DNA of 64,000 nt, from contig NZ_VZRB01000015.1 of the NCBI RefSeq assembly GCF_008806595.1, positions 1-64,000 of the forward strand. The letters run 5' to 3'. Of the stretch, positions 16,571-26,030 are shown piece by piece. Both the position numbers and the translations under genes were made by a program. Position 1 is the stretch's first letter; every line of letters starts with the position of its first letter. This DNA is from Streptomyces luteolifulvus (GTDB taxonomy: Bacteria > Actinomycetota > Actinomycetes > Streptomycetales > Streptomycetaceae). The notes beneath the pieces were generated by a model. It saw only the letters and a list, made by a program, of their open reading frames with translations, was not told the origin of the DNA and searched no databases.

Positions 16571-19531
16571 ATGGTGGCGGAGCTCGGACACGTCACGGTG
16601 GTCTTCGCCGGGCAGAGTGAGTCCTGGGCCAAATGGATCGACCACCAGATCAAGGCAGCGGGACGGGCCACCACCCTGGTGCGGTGGAATCCCCTGCGCC
16701 GCCTGCCGACCGACCAGGCCCTCACCGACCTGCTGAGCGCGCCGGGCCGAGTCCTGCTCGTCATCGACGACTGGTACGAGCGGCTGGGCCACGGCCGCTT
16801 CGAGGCATGGGCCGACGTGCTGCGCCAGGTGCTGCCGGAGCACCACGAGCGCATCGCCGCGGTGAGCATCACCGCCCGGCCCATGCCGGACGCCGTCATC
16901 GCCCTGGCCCCCGTCGAACTGCGCGGTCTCAGGCCGGAGGTGGCACGCAGCAGGGTCCTGGAGTGCGCCGGGATACCCGCGCCGGGCACCCTGGTCGACC
17001 TGCGCCGCGGCCCCCGCTTCCCGGACGATCCGCCGGAGGTGTGGCAGGCCCCGCGCCGCAACCACCGCTTCGTCGGCCGCACCGAACTCCTGGAGAAGGT
17101 GTACGGCGCCTTCTCCGCCGCCGGACCCGACGGCGCCGCCGTGGCCCTGCTCGGCCCCGGTGGCCTCGGCAAGACCCAGCTGGCGCTGGAGTACGTGCAC
17201 CGGTTCGCCGGTGAGTACGACGTCGTCTGGTGGATCAGCGCCGCCCAACGCGTCACCGCCCGGCAGCAGTTCGCCGAACTCGCCCCGCACCTCGACGTGC
17301 GGGACGCCGGGGACCTCGCGGGCACCATCAAGGCCGTACGACGTGAACTAGACCGCACCGCCCGCCCCTGGCTGCTCGTCCTGGACGGGGCCGGCGATCC
17401 CGCGCGGCTGCGCGACCTCCTCCCCGAAGGGCGCGGCCACGTCCTGGTCACCACGCACCGCAGCGAGTGGGGCGCCCACGCCCAGACCCTCGCCGTACCC
17501 GTCTTCGAACGCCGGGAGAGCGTCGCGTTCGTCGCCCGCCGGACGGACCGGCTGAGCGACGGCCAGGCGGGCCGGCTCGCCCAGGCCGTCGAGGACATGC
17601 CGCTGCTGCTGGACCAGACGGCCGCCTGGCTGGACCAGAACCCGGCCGCGCTCGTCGAGGACTACATCCGGGACATCCGGGACGGCCGCCCGGACCGCTT
17701 CGGCGTGGTGGCGTCCGGCGAGTACCCGGAGAGCTTCGAGGTCGCCTGGGCGAAACTCGTCAACACCCTGCGCGACGGCTCCGAGTCCGCCTGGCACCTG
17801 CTCAACCTGCTCGTCTGCTTCTCGCCCGACGTCGTCCCGGTGCGGCTGCTGCAGACGGCCCGGCACGGCGACCTGCCGCCCGGTCTCGCCGATCTGATCG
17901 CCGAGCCCAGCAGCTGGAACACCGCCCTGCGCCGGCTGTCCGAGATCACCTCCATGCGGATCGAGTACGAACAGGGCCCGCGCCTGGACACCCAGACCGT
18001 CGGCACCCTGCGGATGCACCGCCTCTTCCACCGGTTCGTCCGGTCCATCCAGTCGCCCGAGGACGCCGGGCGCTACTCGGCGGCCGCCCGCAAGGTCCTG
18101 GTCTCCGCCGACCCGCGCGACTCCTCCTCGCCGGGCAACTGGGCCCGCTACGCCACGCTCATCCCGCACCTGGCACCCTCCGGCGCCCTGGAGTCCGCCG
18201 ACGACGACGTGCGCGAACTCGTCCTCAACTGTGTCGAGTACCTGCGGATGCGGGGAGAGTACGACGACGGCTGGTCGCTCAGCCGCAGGGCCGTCGAACA
18301 CTGGCGCCGGACCTCCGGGGACACCGACCGCTCCGTGCTCGTCGTCGTGCACCAGCTCGCCAACATGCTGCGCCGGCTGGGCCGTTACACGGAGGCGGAG
18401 AAGGTCGGCCGGGAGACTCTCGGCCGGCTCACCGGCGCCGAGGGCGTCCGGCCGATCGAGCTGATCCGCGCCAAGGACGGCCTCGGCGGCACCCTCATGG
18501 CCCTCGGCCGGTACACCGAGGCGCGCACCCTGTTCGAGGAGGCCGCCGAGAGCGCCGCCGCGGAACTCGGCGACGAACACGTACCGCGCACCCTCACCAT
18601 CCGCAGCAACCTCGCCGTCGCCCTCGGCCTCCAGGGCCATTACGCCGAGTCCCTCGCCCTGCACCGCAGGGTCTTCGAGGCCCGGGTGGAGCTCCTCGGC
18701 GGCAAGAACGCGCTCACCCTCAACTCGGCACTCCACTCGGCCTGGATGCTGCGACTGCTCGGCAACTACCGCGAGGCGCTGGCCATCCAGGGCCACAACT
18801 CCCGCGTCCACAGCCAGATCCTGGACCGCACCCACAGCCAGACCCTGCTCGCCGAGCACAATCTCGCCCTGTGCTCCCGCCGCGTCGGCGACCTCCAGTT
18901 CGCGCACGCCCTGATGCGCGGCGTCCGGGACAAGCTGCTGCGCCGCCGTGGAGCGGCGCACCCGGAGACGCTGATGGTCTCCTGCGACTACGCGATGCTG
19001 CTGCGCGACCTGGACCGCACGGAGGAGGCCAGGGAGCTGGCCGAGAACACCGCCGCGCAGTACGCGGCCCAGCTCGGCGACGGCCACCCGTACGCGATCG
19101 GGGCGCGGGACAACGTCGCCACCGTGATGCGGGACATGGGGGAAATCCGGGGGGCGCTGGAGCTGTCCCGGCGCACCACGCGGCAGATGGCGCGGGCGGT
19201 CGGCCCGGACCATCCGTGGGCCATCGGCTGCGCCAAGAACGACGTGGCCGCGCTCGCCTCCGCCGGCGAGTCCGAGGCCGCCGCCGAGCTGGGCCGGGAG
19301 GCCGCCGACCGGTCCGCCCGCGTCCTCGGCGAGGCACACATCCTCACGATCAGCCTGCGCGCCGGGCTGGCGCTCGACCTCGCGGGCCTGGGCAGGCCCG
19401 AGGAGGCCGACGCCCTGCACCGGGAGGCGGTCACCCGGCTCACCGCCCTGCTCGGCGCCGACCACCCGCACACCCGGTACATCCTCGAACGCCGGCGCCC
19501 CTACTGGGACTTCGAACCCCAGCCGATCTGA
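16571..19531 (+). CDS. FxSxx-system NB-ARC/TPR protein
   Basis: A 986-aa STAND-type protein. Residues 1-135 are TIR-like (VVFAGQSESWAKWIDHQI). The NB-ARC ATPase has Walker A GPGGLGKT at 195-202 and Walker B LLVLDGAGD near 268-276. From about 500 to the C-terminus are tetratricopeptide repeats of the NB-ARC type (YTEAEKVGRETLG, YTEARTLFEEA, YAESLALHRRVFE). This is the architecture annotated as the FxSxx-COOH system TPR protein; it may sense a signal and act on the peptide product. It starts 94 bases after fxsB; a TTGACG hexamer at 16509 may mark a separate promoter. Confidence 0.88.
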   Translation: MVAELGHVTVVFAGQSESWAKWIDHQIKAAGRATTLVRWNPLRRLPTDQALTDLLSAPGRVLLVIDDWYERLGHGRFEAWADVLRQVLPEHHERIAAVSITARPMPDAVIALAPVELRGLRPEVARSRVLECAGIPAPGTLVDLRRGPRFPDDPPEVWQAPRRNHRFVGRTELLEKVYGAFSAAGPDGAAVALLGPGGLGKTQLALEYVHRFAGEYDVVWWISAAQRVTARQQFAELAPHLDVRDAGDLAGTIKAVRRELDRTARPWLLVLDGAGDPARLRDLLPEGRGHVLVTTHRSEWGAHAQTLAVPVFERRESVAFVARRTDRLSDGQAGRLAQAVEDMPLLLDQTAAWLDQNPAALVEDYIRDIRDGRPDRFGVVASGEYPESFEVAWAKLVNTLRDGSESAWHLLNLLVCFSPDVVPVRLLQTARHGDLPPGLADLIAEPSSWNTALRRLSEITSMRIEYEQGPRLDTQTVGTLRMHRLFHRFVRSIQSPEDAGRYSAAARKVLVSADPRDSSSPGNWARYATLIPHLAPSGALESADDDVRELVLNCVEYLRMRGEYDDGWSLSRRAVEHWRRTSGDTDRSVLVVVHQLANMLRRLGRYTEAEKVGRETLGRLTGAEGVRPIELIRAKDGLGGTLMALGRYTEARTLFEEAAESAAAELGDEHVPRTLTIRSNLAVALGLQGHYAESLALHRRVFEARVELLGGKNALTLNSALHSAWMLRLLGNYREALAIQGHNSRVHSQILDRTHSQTLLAEHNLALCSRRVGDLQFAHALMRGVRDKLLRRRGAAHPETLMVSCDYAMLLRDLDRTEEARELAENTAAQYAAQLGDGHPYAIGARDNVATVMRDMGEIRGALELSRRTTRQMARAVGPDHPWAIGCAKNDVAALASAGESEAAAELGREAADRSARVLGEAHILTISLRAGLALDLAGLGRPEEADALHREAVTRLTALLGADHPHTRYILERRRPYWDFEPQPI

Positions 19532-19905
19532 GCACGCCCATCGGACGCGCACGCCGGGGGCCCGTGCCCGACGCCTCACGAAACCAGTTGCTCCGGCTTC
19601 CTGGTACCGCTTCACCGAACCACCGTCGGATAGGAGGAGCTCGTGCGCTGCCGCCCTGCGGGGAGCTCGAATCCGGGCCGGCCTGAGCATCGCCGATCGG
19701 ACGCGTCCGCCGGGGGCCCGTGCCCGACGCCTCACGAAACCAATTGCTCCGGCTCGTGCTCGGCCTGGTGCCGCTTCGGCGAACCCGCCGCGGGCGGCGA
19801 GGTGGTCGAGCGGTGGCGCCCTGCGGGGGAGCTCGAATCGGGGCCCGCCTGAGCATCGCCGATCGGACGCGTACGCCTTGGGCCCATGCCCGACACCTCC
19901 CGCAT
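19530..19905. repeat. Tandem decayed copies of the kgd 3' end
   Basis: Three units start with GAGCA-YCGCC-type sequence at about 19530, 19685 and 19852, with periods of 155 and 167 bp. Units one and two include a diverged copy of the last ~60 bases of kgd. Compare 19730-19800 with 19970-20035: both read GCCTCAC then CTGGTGCCGCTTC and GCGAACCC/CGAACCC blocks. The third unit is cut short before the terminator. The first unit begins at the stop of the TPR gene. No gene is present. Confidence 0.75.
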
Positions 19906-19911
19906 GTCGAG

Positions 19912-19946
19912 GGGCCCGCCCCCGAGACGTACTCGGTGGCGGGCCC
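19912..19946. terminator. Bidirectional terminator between TPR gene and kgd
   Basis: A 15-bp GC-rich stem with one mismatch (GGGCCCGCC-plus-CCGAG at 19912-19926, complementary to 19932-19946) closes on ACGTA. It lies 17 bases past the kgd stop on the minus strand and serves convergent transcripts. Confidence 0.75.
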
Positions 19947-19963
19947 TTCGTGTGCCGTGAGGC

Positions 19964-22900
19964 CTACGCCTCGAACACCTCACGCACCAGCTGCTCCTGC
20001 TCGGCCTGGTGCCGCTTCGCCGAACCCACCGCCGGCGACGAGCCGTGCGGGCGGGAGATGCGGCGCAGCCGCTCCCCGTGCGGGACGTCCGCGCCGACCG
20101 CCAGGTCCAGGTGGTCGATCAGGTTGAGCGCGATGAACGGCCAGGCACCCTGGTTCGCCGGCTCCTCCTGCACCCACAGGTACTTCTCGGCGTTCGGGAA
20201 CTTGGCGATCTCGGCCTGGACCTCGGCACCCGGCAGCGGGTACAGGCGCTCCAGGCGGATGATCACCGTGTCCGTGACACCGCGCTTCTGACGCTCGGCG
20301 TCGAGGTCGTAGTAGACCTTGCCGGCGCAGAAGACGACCTTCTTGACGTTGGCCGGGTCGACCGAGGCGTCGCCGATGACCGGCTGGAACTGGCCCGTGG
20401 TGAACTCCTCCGCCTTCGAGGCCGCGGCCTTGAGGCGCAGCATCGACTTCGGGGTGAAGACGACCAGCGGCTTGTGGTGCGGGTTGTGCACCTGCCACCG
20501 AAGGAGGTGGAAGTAGTTCGACGGGAGCGTCGGCATGGCGACCGTCATGTTGTTCTGGGCGCACAGCTGGAGGAACCGCTCCGGGCGGGCCGAGGAGTGG
20601 TCCGGGCCCTGGCCCTCGTAGCCGTGCGGGAGGAGCAGGGTGACGCCGCTCGTCTGGCCCCACTTCTGCTCCGCCGACGAGATGAACTCGTCCACGACCG
20701 TCTGGGCGCCGTTGACGAAGTCGCCGAACTGCGCCTCCCACATCACGAGCGCGTCGGGGCGGGCCAGCGAGTAGCCGTACTCGAAGCCCATCGCCGCGTA
20801 CTCGGACAGCAGGGAGTTGTAGACGTTCAGGCGCGCCTGGTCCTCGGAGAGGTACAGCAGCGGCGTGAAGTCCTCGCCGGTGGCGCGGTCGATCAGCACC
20901 GCGTGGCGCTGGCCGAACGTGCCGCGCTGCGAGTCCTGGCCGGCCAGCCGGACCGGGACGCCCTCCAGCAGGAGGGAGCCGATCGCGAGGGTCTCGCCCA
21001 TGCCCCAGTCGATGGTGCCGTCCTCGACCATCGACGCCCGGCGCTGCAGCTGCGGCAGCAGACGCGGGTGGACGGTGATGTGGTCGGGGACGTTGACCTG
21101 GGACTCGGCGATCCGCTTGACGACCTCGGTGGTGACCGCGGTGTTCACGGCAACCGGGAACTCGGCCTGCGGCTCGGCGGGCTGCGCCGACGCAGGCTGC
21201 GAGGTGGCCTCACGGACCTCGGTGAAGACCTTCTCCAGCTGGCCCTGGTAGTCCTGCAGCGCCTGCTCGGCCTCTTCCAGGGTGATGTCGCCGCGACCGA
21301 TCAGGGACTCGGTGTAGAGCTTGCGCACCGAGCGCTTCTTGTCGATCAGGTCGTACATCAGCGGCTGGGTGAAGGCCGGGTTGTCCGACTCGTTGTGACC
21401 GCGGCGGCGGTAGCAGATGAGGTCGATCACCACGTCCTTGTTGAACGCCTGGCGGAACTCGAAGGCGAGGCGTGCGACCCGCACGACGGCCTCGGGGTCG
21501 TCGCCGTTCACATGGAAGATCGGGGCCTCGATCATGCGGGCCACGTCCGTGGCGTACATCGAGGAGCGGGAGGACTCCGGGGCGGCGGTGAAGCCGACCT
21601 GGTTGTTGATGACGATGTGGACCGTGCCGCCGGTGCGGTAGCCGCGCAGCTGCGACATGTTCAGGGTCTCGGCCACCACGCCCTGGCCCGCGAAGGCCGC
21701 GTCGCCGTGGAGGGCGACGGGCAGGACGGTGAAGTCCGTGCCGCCCTTGTTGATGATGTCCTGCTTGGCTCGGGAGACGCCCTCCAGGACCGGGTCCACC
21801 GCCTCCAGGTGCGAGGGGTTGGCGGTGAGCGAGACCTTGATCTGCTCGCCGTCCAGGCCGGTGAAGGTGCCCTCGGCGCCCAGGTGGTACTTCACGTCGC
21901 CGGAGCCGTGCATCGACTTCGGGTCGAGGTTGCCCTCGAACTCGCGGAAGATCTGCGCGTACGACTTGCCGACGATGTTGGCGAGGACGTTCAGACGGCC
22001 GCGGTGGGCCATGCCGATGACGACCTCGTCGAGACGGGACTCCGCCGCCGAGTCGAGGACCGCGTCGAGCAGCGGGATGACGGACTCGCCGCCCTCCAGG
22101 CTGAAGCGCTTCTGGCCGACGTACTTCGTCTGCAGGAAGGTCTCGAAGGCCTCCGCCGCGTTCAGACGGCGCAGGATCCGCAGCTGCTCCTCGCGCTCCG
22201 GCTTGGTGTGCGGGCGCTCGATGCGGTCCTGGATCCACTTGCGCTGCTTGGGGTCCTGGATGTGCATGAACTCGACGCCGGTGGTGCGGCAGTACGAGTC
22301 GCGCAGCACGCCGAGGATGTCGCGCAGCTTCATCAGGGACTTGCCGGCGAAGCCGCCGACGGCGAACTCGCGCTCCAGGTCCCACAGGGTGAGGCCGTGC
22401 TCGGTGATGTCCAGGTCGGGGTGCTTGCGCTGGCGGTACTCCAGCGGGTCGGTGTCGGCCATGACATGGCCGCGGACCCGGTAGGAGTGGATCAGCTCGA
22501 AGACCCGGGCGGCCTTGGTGACGTCGTCGTCGTGCGAGGCGTCGATGTCCTTGAGCCAGCGGACCGGCTCGTAGGGGATGCGCAGCGCCTCGAAGATCTC
22601 GTCGTAGAAGCCGTTCTCGCCGAGGAGGAGGTTCGCGACCTGGCGGAGGAACTCGCCGGAGGCGGCGCCCTGGATCACCCGGTGGTCGTAGGTCGACGTG
22701 AGCGTCATGACCTTCGAGATGCCGAGCTTGTTCAGGGTGTCCTGGGAGGTGCCCTGGAACTCCGCCGGGTAGTCCATGGAGCCGACGCCCATGATCACGG
22801 ACTGGCCGGGCATCAGACGCGGCACGGAGTGCACGGTGCCGAGGCCGCCGGGGTTCGTCAGGGAGACCGTGACGCCGGTGAAGTCGTCCATCGTCAGCTT

Positions 22901-23788
22901 GCCGTCGCGGGCGCGGCGGACGATGTCCTCGTAGGCCTGCCAGAACTCGAAGAAGTTCAGCGTCTCGGCCTTCTTGATGGCCGCGACGACCAGCTGGCGG
23001 TCGCCGTTGGGCTTCACCAGGTCGATGGCGAGGCCGAGGTTGACGTGCGCCGGCTTGATGAGGGTCGGCTTGCCGTCCTTCTCGCCGAACGCGTAGTTCA
23101 TCGACGGCATGGCCTTGATGGCCTGCACCATCGCGAAGCCGATCAGGTGCGTGAAGGAGATCTTCCCGCCCCGGGCCCGCTTGAGGTGGTTGTTGATGAC
23201 GATGCGGTTGTCGAACAGCAGCTTCACCGGGACCGCGCGCACGGACGTGGCCGTGGGCAGCTCCAGGGAGGCGTTCATGTTCTTCGCGACCGCGGCGGCG
23301 GGGCCGCGCAGCGTGACCAGCTCCGGGCCGTCCGCGGACGCGGCACCGGCGGCGGGCGCGGCCTTCGGCCTGGCGGCGGCGGGCTTCGCGGGAGCCGGAG
23401 CCGGGGCGGCCGCCTGGGCGGGGGCCGGAGCCGGGGCGGCCGCCTGGGCGGGGGCCGGAGCCGCGGCGGCGGGCTTCGGGGCCACGGGGGCCGGAGCGGC
23501 GACCGGGGCCGCGGGCTGGGCCGGGGCGGCCGGCGCCGTCGGAACGGTGGTGGTGGTCCCTGCGGCCCCCGCGGCCGCAGTGCCCGCCGCAGCCGGGGCG
23601 GCCACCGCGCCCGACTTGTAGTCGGCGAAGAAGTCCCACCAGGCTCGGTCCACCGAATTCGGGTCCTGGAGGTACTGCTGATAGATCTCGTCGACGAGCC
23701 ACTCGTTGGGACCGAATGCGGCCGCGGGGTTCTTCCCCGCTTGGTCGTCGGTCGAGATGCTCGCATTACTGGGGGACTGTGGCGACAC
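19964..23788 (-). CDS. kgd: Multifunctional 2-oxoglutarate dehydrogenase E1/E2 (Kgd type)
   Basis: A 1274-aa enzyme of the TCA cycle. N-terminal segment NEWLVDEIYQQYLQDP, then a 90-residue Ala/Pro linker with AAAPAPAPAQ repeats and no lipoyl domain. An E2-type acyltransferase domain follows (DHRVIQGAASGEF). The E1 part has GMAHRGRLNVLANI and the thiamine-pyrophosphate motif GDAAFAGQG to INNQVGF. This fusion is specific to actinobacteria and couples to a separate E2/E3. GTG at 23788 fits the usual family N-terminus; longer open sequence upstream has poor coding character. The 287-base spacer on its 5' side should hold its promoter. Confidence 0.96.
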   Translation of the reverse strand: MSPQSPSNASISTDDQAGKNPAAAFGPNEWLVDEIYQQYLQDPNSVDRAWWDFFADYKSGAVAAPAAAGTAAAGAAGTTTTVPTAPAAPAQPAAPVAAPAPVAPKPAAAAPAPAQAAAPAPAPAQAAAPAPAPAKPAAARPKAAPAAGAASADGPELVTLRGPAAAVAKNMNASLELPTATSVRAVPVKLLFDNRIVINNHLKRARGGKISFTHLIGFAMVQAIKAMPSMNYAFGEKDGKPTLIKPAHVNLGLAIDLVKPNGDRQLVVAAIKKAETLNFFEFWQAYEDIVRRARDGKLTMDDFTGVTVSLTNPGGLGTVHSVPRLMPGQSVIMGVGSMDYPAEFQGTSQDTLNKLGISKVMTLTSTYDHRVIQGAASGEFLRQVANLLLGENGFYDEIFEALRIPYEPVRWLKDIDASHDDDVTKAARVFELIHSYRVRGHVMADTDPLEYRQRKHPDLDITEHGLTLWDLEREFAVGGFAGKSLMKLRDILGVLRDSYCRTTGVEFMHIQDPKQRKWIQDRIERPHTKPEREEQLRILRRLNAAEAFETFLQTKYVGQKRFSLEGGESVIPLLDAVLDSAAESRLDEVVIGMAHRGRLNVLANIVGKSYAQIFREFEGNLDPKSMHGSGDVKYHLGAEGTFTGLDGEQIKVSLTANPSHLEAVDPVLEGVSRAKQDIINKGGTDFTVLPVALHGDAAFAGQGVVAETLNMSQLRGYRTGGTVHIVINNQVGFTAAPESSRSSMYATDVARMIEAPIFHVNGDDPEAVVRVARLAFEFRQAFNKDVVIDLICYRRRGHNESDNPAFTQPLMYDLIDKKRSVRKLYTESLIGRGDITLEEAEQALQDYQGQLEKVFTEVREATSQPASAQPAEPQAEFPVAVNTAVTTEVVKRIAESQVNVPDHITVHPRLLPQLQRRASMVEDGTIDWGMGETLAIGSLLLEGVPVRLAGQDSQRGTFGQRHAVLIDRATGEDFTPLLYLSEDQARLNVYNSLLSEYAAMGFEYGYSLARPDALVMWEAQFGDFVNGAQTVVDEFISSAEQKWGQTSGVTLLLPHGYEGQGPDHSSARPERFLQLCAQNNMTVAMPTLPSNYFHLLRWQVHNPHHKPLVVFTPKSMLRLKAAASKAEEFTTGQFQPVIGDASVDPANVKKVVFCAGKVYYDLDAERQKRGVTDTVIIRLERLYPLPGAEVQAEIAKFPNAEKYLWVQEEPANQGAWPFIALNLIDHLDLAVGADVPHGERLRRISRPHGSSPAVGSAKRHQAEQEQLVREVFEA

Positions 23789-24075
23789 GGCGGTAACCGC
23801 CCTCTTCCGCTTCACAAGGTGATGGACAGCGGGAATAAAGGCTACGCCTCCCTGACCGGGAAGGTCAGGTCGGGCCCGTCCATCGTCGTGTAAGTCACAT
23901 CGAACAGCGTGTTTCGGGGGTTGGAATGGCGGGAAACAAGCGTGGTTCCGCTTCGCGAGGCATGGGCGGACCAGGGCCATCCACGCCGCACGCGCGGGCC
24001 TCTGCCTGATCACACGTGTCCGTCAGCGCGGACGCCCGTGGATCTTGTCGTTCCACTTCGAACCTTACGTCAACC

Positions 24076-25176
24076 TCAGCCGGATGACTCTCCCGGAAGG
24101 GTGACGATAATCCGGCAGCCCCGGTCGGATTCGGCCACACCGATCCGGCCGCCGTGCAGATCCACCGCCCACCGGGCGATCGCCAGGCCCAGTCCCGTAC
24201 CGCCGTCGCTGCCGGGACCGTGCGGCAGATTGACGCTGCCGCGGTTGAACCGCTCGAAGACGCGGTGCCACTCCGACCTCGGGATGCCGGGCCCCTCGTC
24301 CAGCACCTCCAGCTCCAGCGACTCGGGCCCGGCCCCGCGCCGCGCCCGGACGGTGACACGGCCGTGCGGCGGGCTGTGCTTGACCGCGTTGTCGATGAGA
24401 TTGGCGACGACCTGGTGGATCCGCTCCGGATCCGCGTACATGGTCAGCTCCGGCGGCGACACGTCGAGGTGCAGATGGACGTCCGTGCGCGTGTGGCTGC
24501 CGGACCCGGAGGCGATGCCCGCGCGCGCGGAGGCGACCATGTTGGCCTCCTTCAGCACGCCCGACAGATACGGCCACACCTCGAAGCGGCGCATCTTCAG
24601 CGGTACGACGCCGTTGTCCAGCCTGGACAGGTCCAGCAGCGTCTCCACGAGACGTCCCAGCCGCTCGGTCTGCTTCAGGGCCGTCCGCATGGTCTCCGGG
24701 TCGGCCCGGGTGACGCCGTCGACGATGTTCTCCAGCACCGCCCGCAGACCCGCGATGGGCGTGCGCAGCTCGTGCGAGACGTTGGCCACCAGCTCCTTGC
24801 GCTGGCGCTCCTGCGCCTCCAGGTCGTCGGCCATGCGGTTGATCGTCTGGGCCAGGTCGCCCAGCTCGTCCCGGCGGTTCTCGCGCACCCGGCGTGTGTA
24901 GTCGCCGTGCGAGATGGAGCGGGCCACCGCGTTCATCTCGTCCAGCGGCGCGGTGAGTGAATGCGCAACGAACTGCGTAATGAGCAGTGTGGCGATCATC
25001 GAGAAGACCGTGATGAAGCGCAGCTCCGTCTTGGTGTGCACCGCGATCACCGACAGCCCGGTGGTGATCAGCACCGCGATGACGACCAGCGCGCCCAGCT
25101 TGGTCTTGATCGAGAACGGGCGTACGCCGCCCCAGGGCTCCTGGACGCCTCTGCGCGCGGCCGGCCCTTCGCTCAT
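24076..25176 (-). CDS. Two-component sensor histidine kinase
   Basis: A 366-aa membrane kinase. Two close helices (LGALVVIAVLITTGLSVIAV and FITVFSMIATLLITQFV) leave almost no extracellular loop, so the signal is probably sensed in the membrane or cytosol. A HAMP segment follows (SLTAPLDEMNAVARSIS), then the HisKA site NVSHELRTP with the phospho-acceptor His, and the ATPase motifs NLIDNAVKH, DEGPGIP and GTGLGLAI. The start overlaps the response regulator stop (ATGA), so it is the second gene of that operon. The signal is unknown. Confidence 0.93.
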   Translation of the reverse strand: MSEGPAARRGVQEPWGGVRPFSIKTKLGALVVIAVLITTGLSVIAVHTKTELRFITVFSMIATLLITQFVAHSLTAPLDEMNAVARSISHGDYTRRVRENRRDELGDLAQTINRMADDLEAQERQRKELVANVSHELRTPIAGLRAVLENIVDGVTRADPETMRTALKQTERLGRLVETLLDLSRLDNGVVPLKMRRFEVWPYLSGVLKEANMVASARAGIASGSGSHTRTDVHLHLDVSPPELTMYADPERIHQVVANLIDNAVKHSPPHGRVTVRARRGAGPESLELEVLDEGPGIPRSEWHRVFERFNRGSVNLPHGPGSDGGTGLGLAIARWAVDLHGGRIGVAESDRGCRIIVTLPGESSG

Positions 25177-25910
25177 GGCGTCGGTGTCTCCAGCGCGTAG
25201 CCCACGCCATGCACGGTGCGGATCCGCTCGGCGCCGATCTTCCGCCGCAGGGCCTTGATGTGGCTGTCGACGGTCCGGGTGCCGGAGGCGTCCGCCCAGT
25301 CCCACACCTCGGCGAGCAGCTGCTCACGGGAGAGCACCGCGCGCGGGGTGTTGGCCAGGCACACGAGGAGGTCGAACTCGGTGGGGGTCAGATGCACGTC
25401 CTCGCTGCGCACCCGCACCCGCCGCTGCGCGTGGTCGATCTCCAGCTCGCCCAGCCGCAGGATCCCGCTGCGCGGGGTCGACGCCGCGATCGCGGCCCGC
25501 TCCACGCGGCGCAGCAGGACATGCACCCGGGCGGCCAGCTCACGCATCGAGAACGGCTTGGTCATGTAGTCGTCGGCACCGACGCCGAGCCCGACCAGCA
25601 TGTCGGTCTCGTCGTCCCGCGCGGTCAGCATCAGCACCGGCACCGGGCGGGCGGCCTGCACACGACGGCAGACCTCCAGACCGTCGAAGCCGGGCAGCAT
25701 GATGTCGAGGATCAGCAGATCGGGCTGCCAGGCCTCGGCCGTGTCCACCGCGGACGGGCCGTCGCTCGCCGTTTGCACGAGGAATCCCTCTGCACGCAGG
25801 CGGGTCGCGATGGCGTCCACGATCGTCGGATCGTCCTCGACGACCAGAACCCGGCGCTGTGCGCCCGGGGTCGCCGCCGTGCCGTTGTGCGAGGTGTGTG
25901 TCTGCTCCAT
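25173..25910 (-). CDS. OmpR-family response regulator
   Basis: A 245-aa regulator. Receiver domain residues 19-135 with the acidic pair EDD, phospho-acceptor Asp69 in LLILDIMLPG, and the conserved Lys in YMTKPF. The C-terminal winged helix contains HLTPTEFDLLVCLAN and TRTVDSHIKALRRKIG with GVGYAL. First gene of an operon with the kinase at 24076-25176. ATG at 25910 follows an AGGGGCGGG stretch. The 120-base spacer upstream holds its promoter; targets cannot be read from sequence. Confidence 0.95.
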   Translation of the reverse strand: MEQTHTSHNGTAATPGAQRRVLVVEDDPTIVDAIATRLRAEGFLVQTASDGPSAVDTAEAWQPDLLILDIMLPGFDGLEVCRRVQAARPVPVLMLTARDDETDMLVGLGVGADDYMTKPFSMRELAARVHVLLRRVERAAIAASTPRSGILRLGELEIDHAQRRVRVRSEDVHLTPTEFDLLVCLANTPRAVLSREQLLAEVWDWADASGTRTVDSHIKALRRKIGAERIRTVHGVGYALETPTP

Positions 25911-26030
25911 CGCCCGCCCCTGAGTTGCTTTCCGGAATCCGTGGGGTGATCCCTTGTCTGCGCATGACTGCGATTGACGCTTGAATGATCGGCGTCGGGA
26001 AGCAGCGTACGGGGAGTCACCGCGCCTTTG

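Noticed and set aside
19643..19852. Short open frames between the TPR gene and kgd
   Set aside because: They are read through the tandem kgd-tail copies and have no ribosome sites.
20009..23893. A 1294-codon open frame on the plus strand opposite kgd
   Set aside because: It is the antisense shadow of kgd in GC-rich DNA; its translation is low-complexity Arg/Gly/Val-rich and has no ribosome site or domain.
23789..24013. N-terminal extension of kgd to 24013
   Set aside because: The extra 75 residues are atypical of the family, whose N-terminus matches the GTG at 23788.
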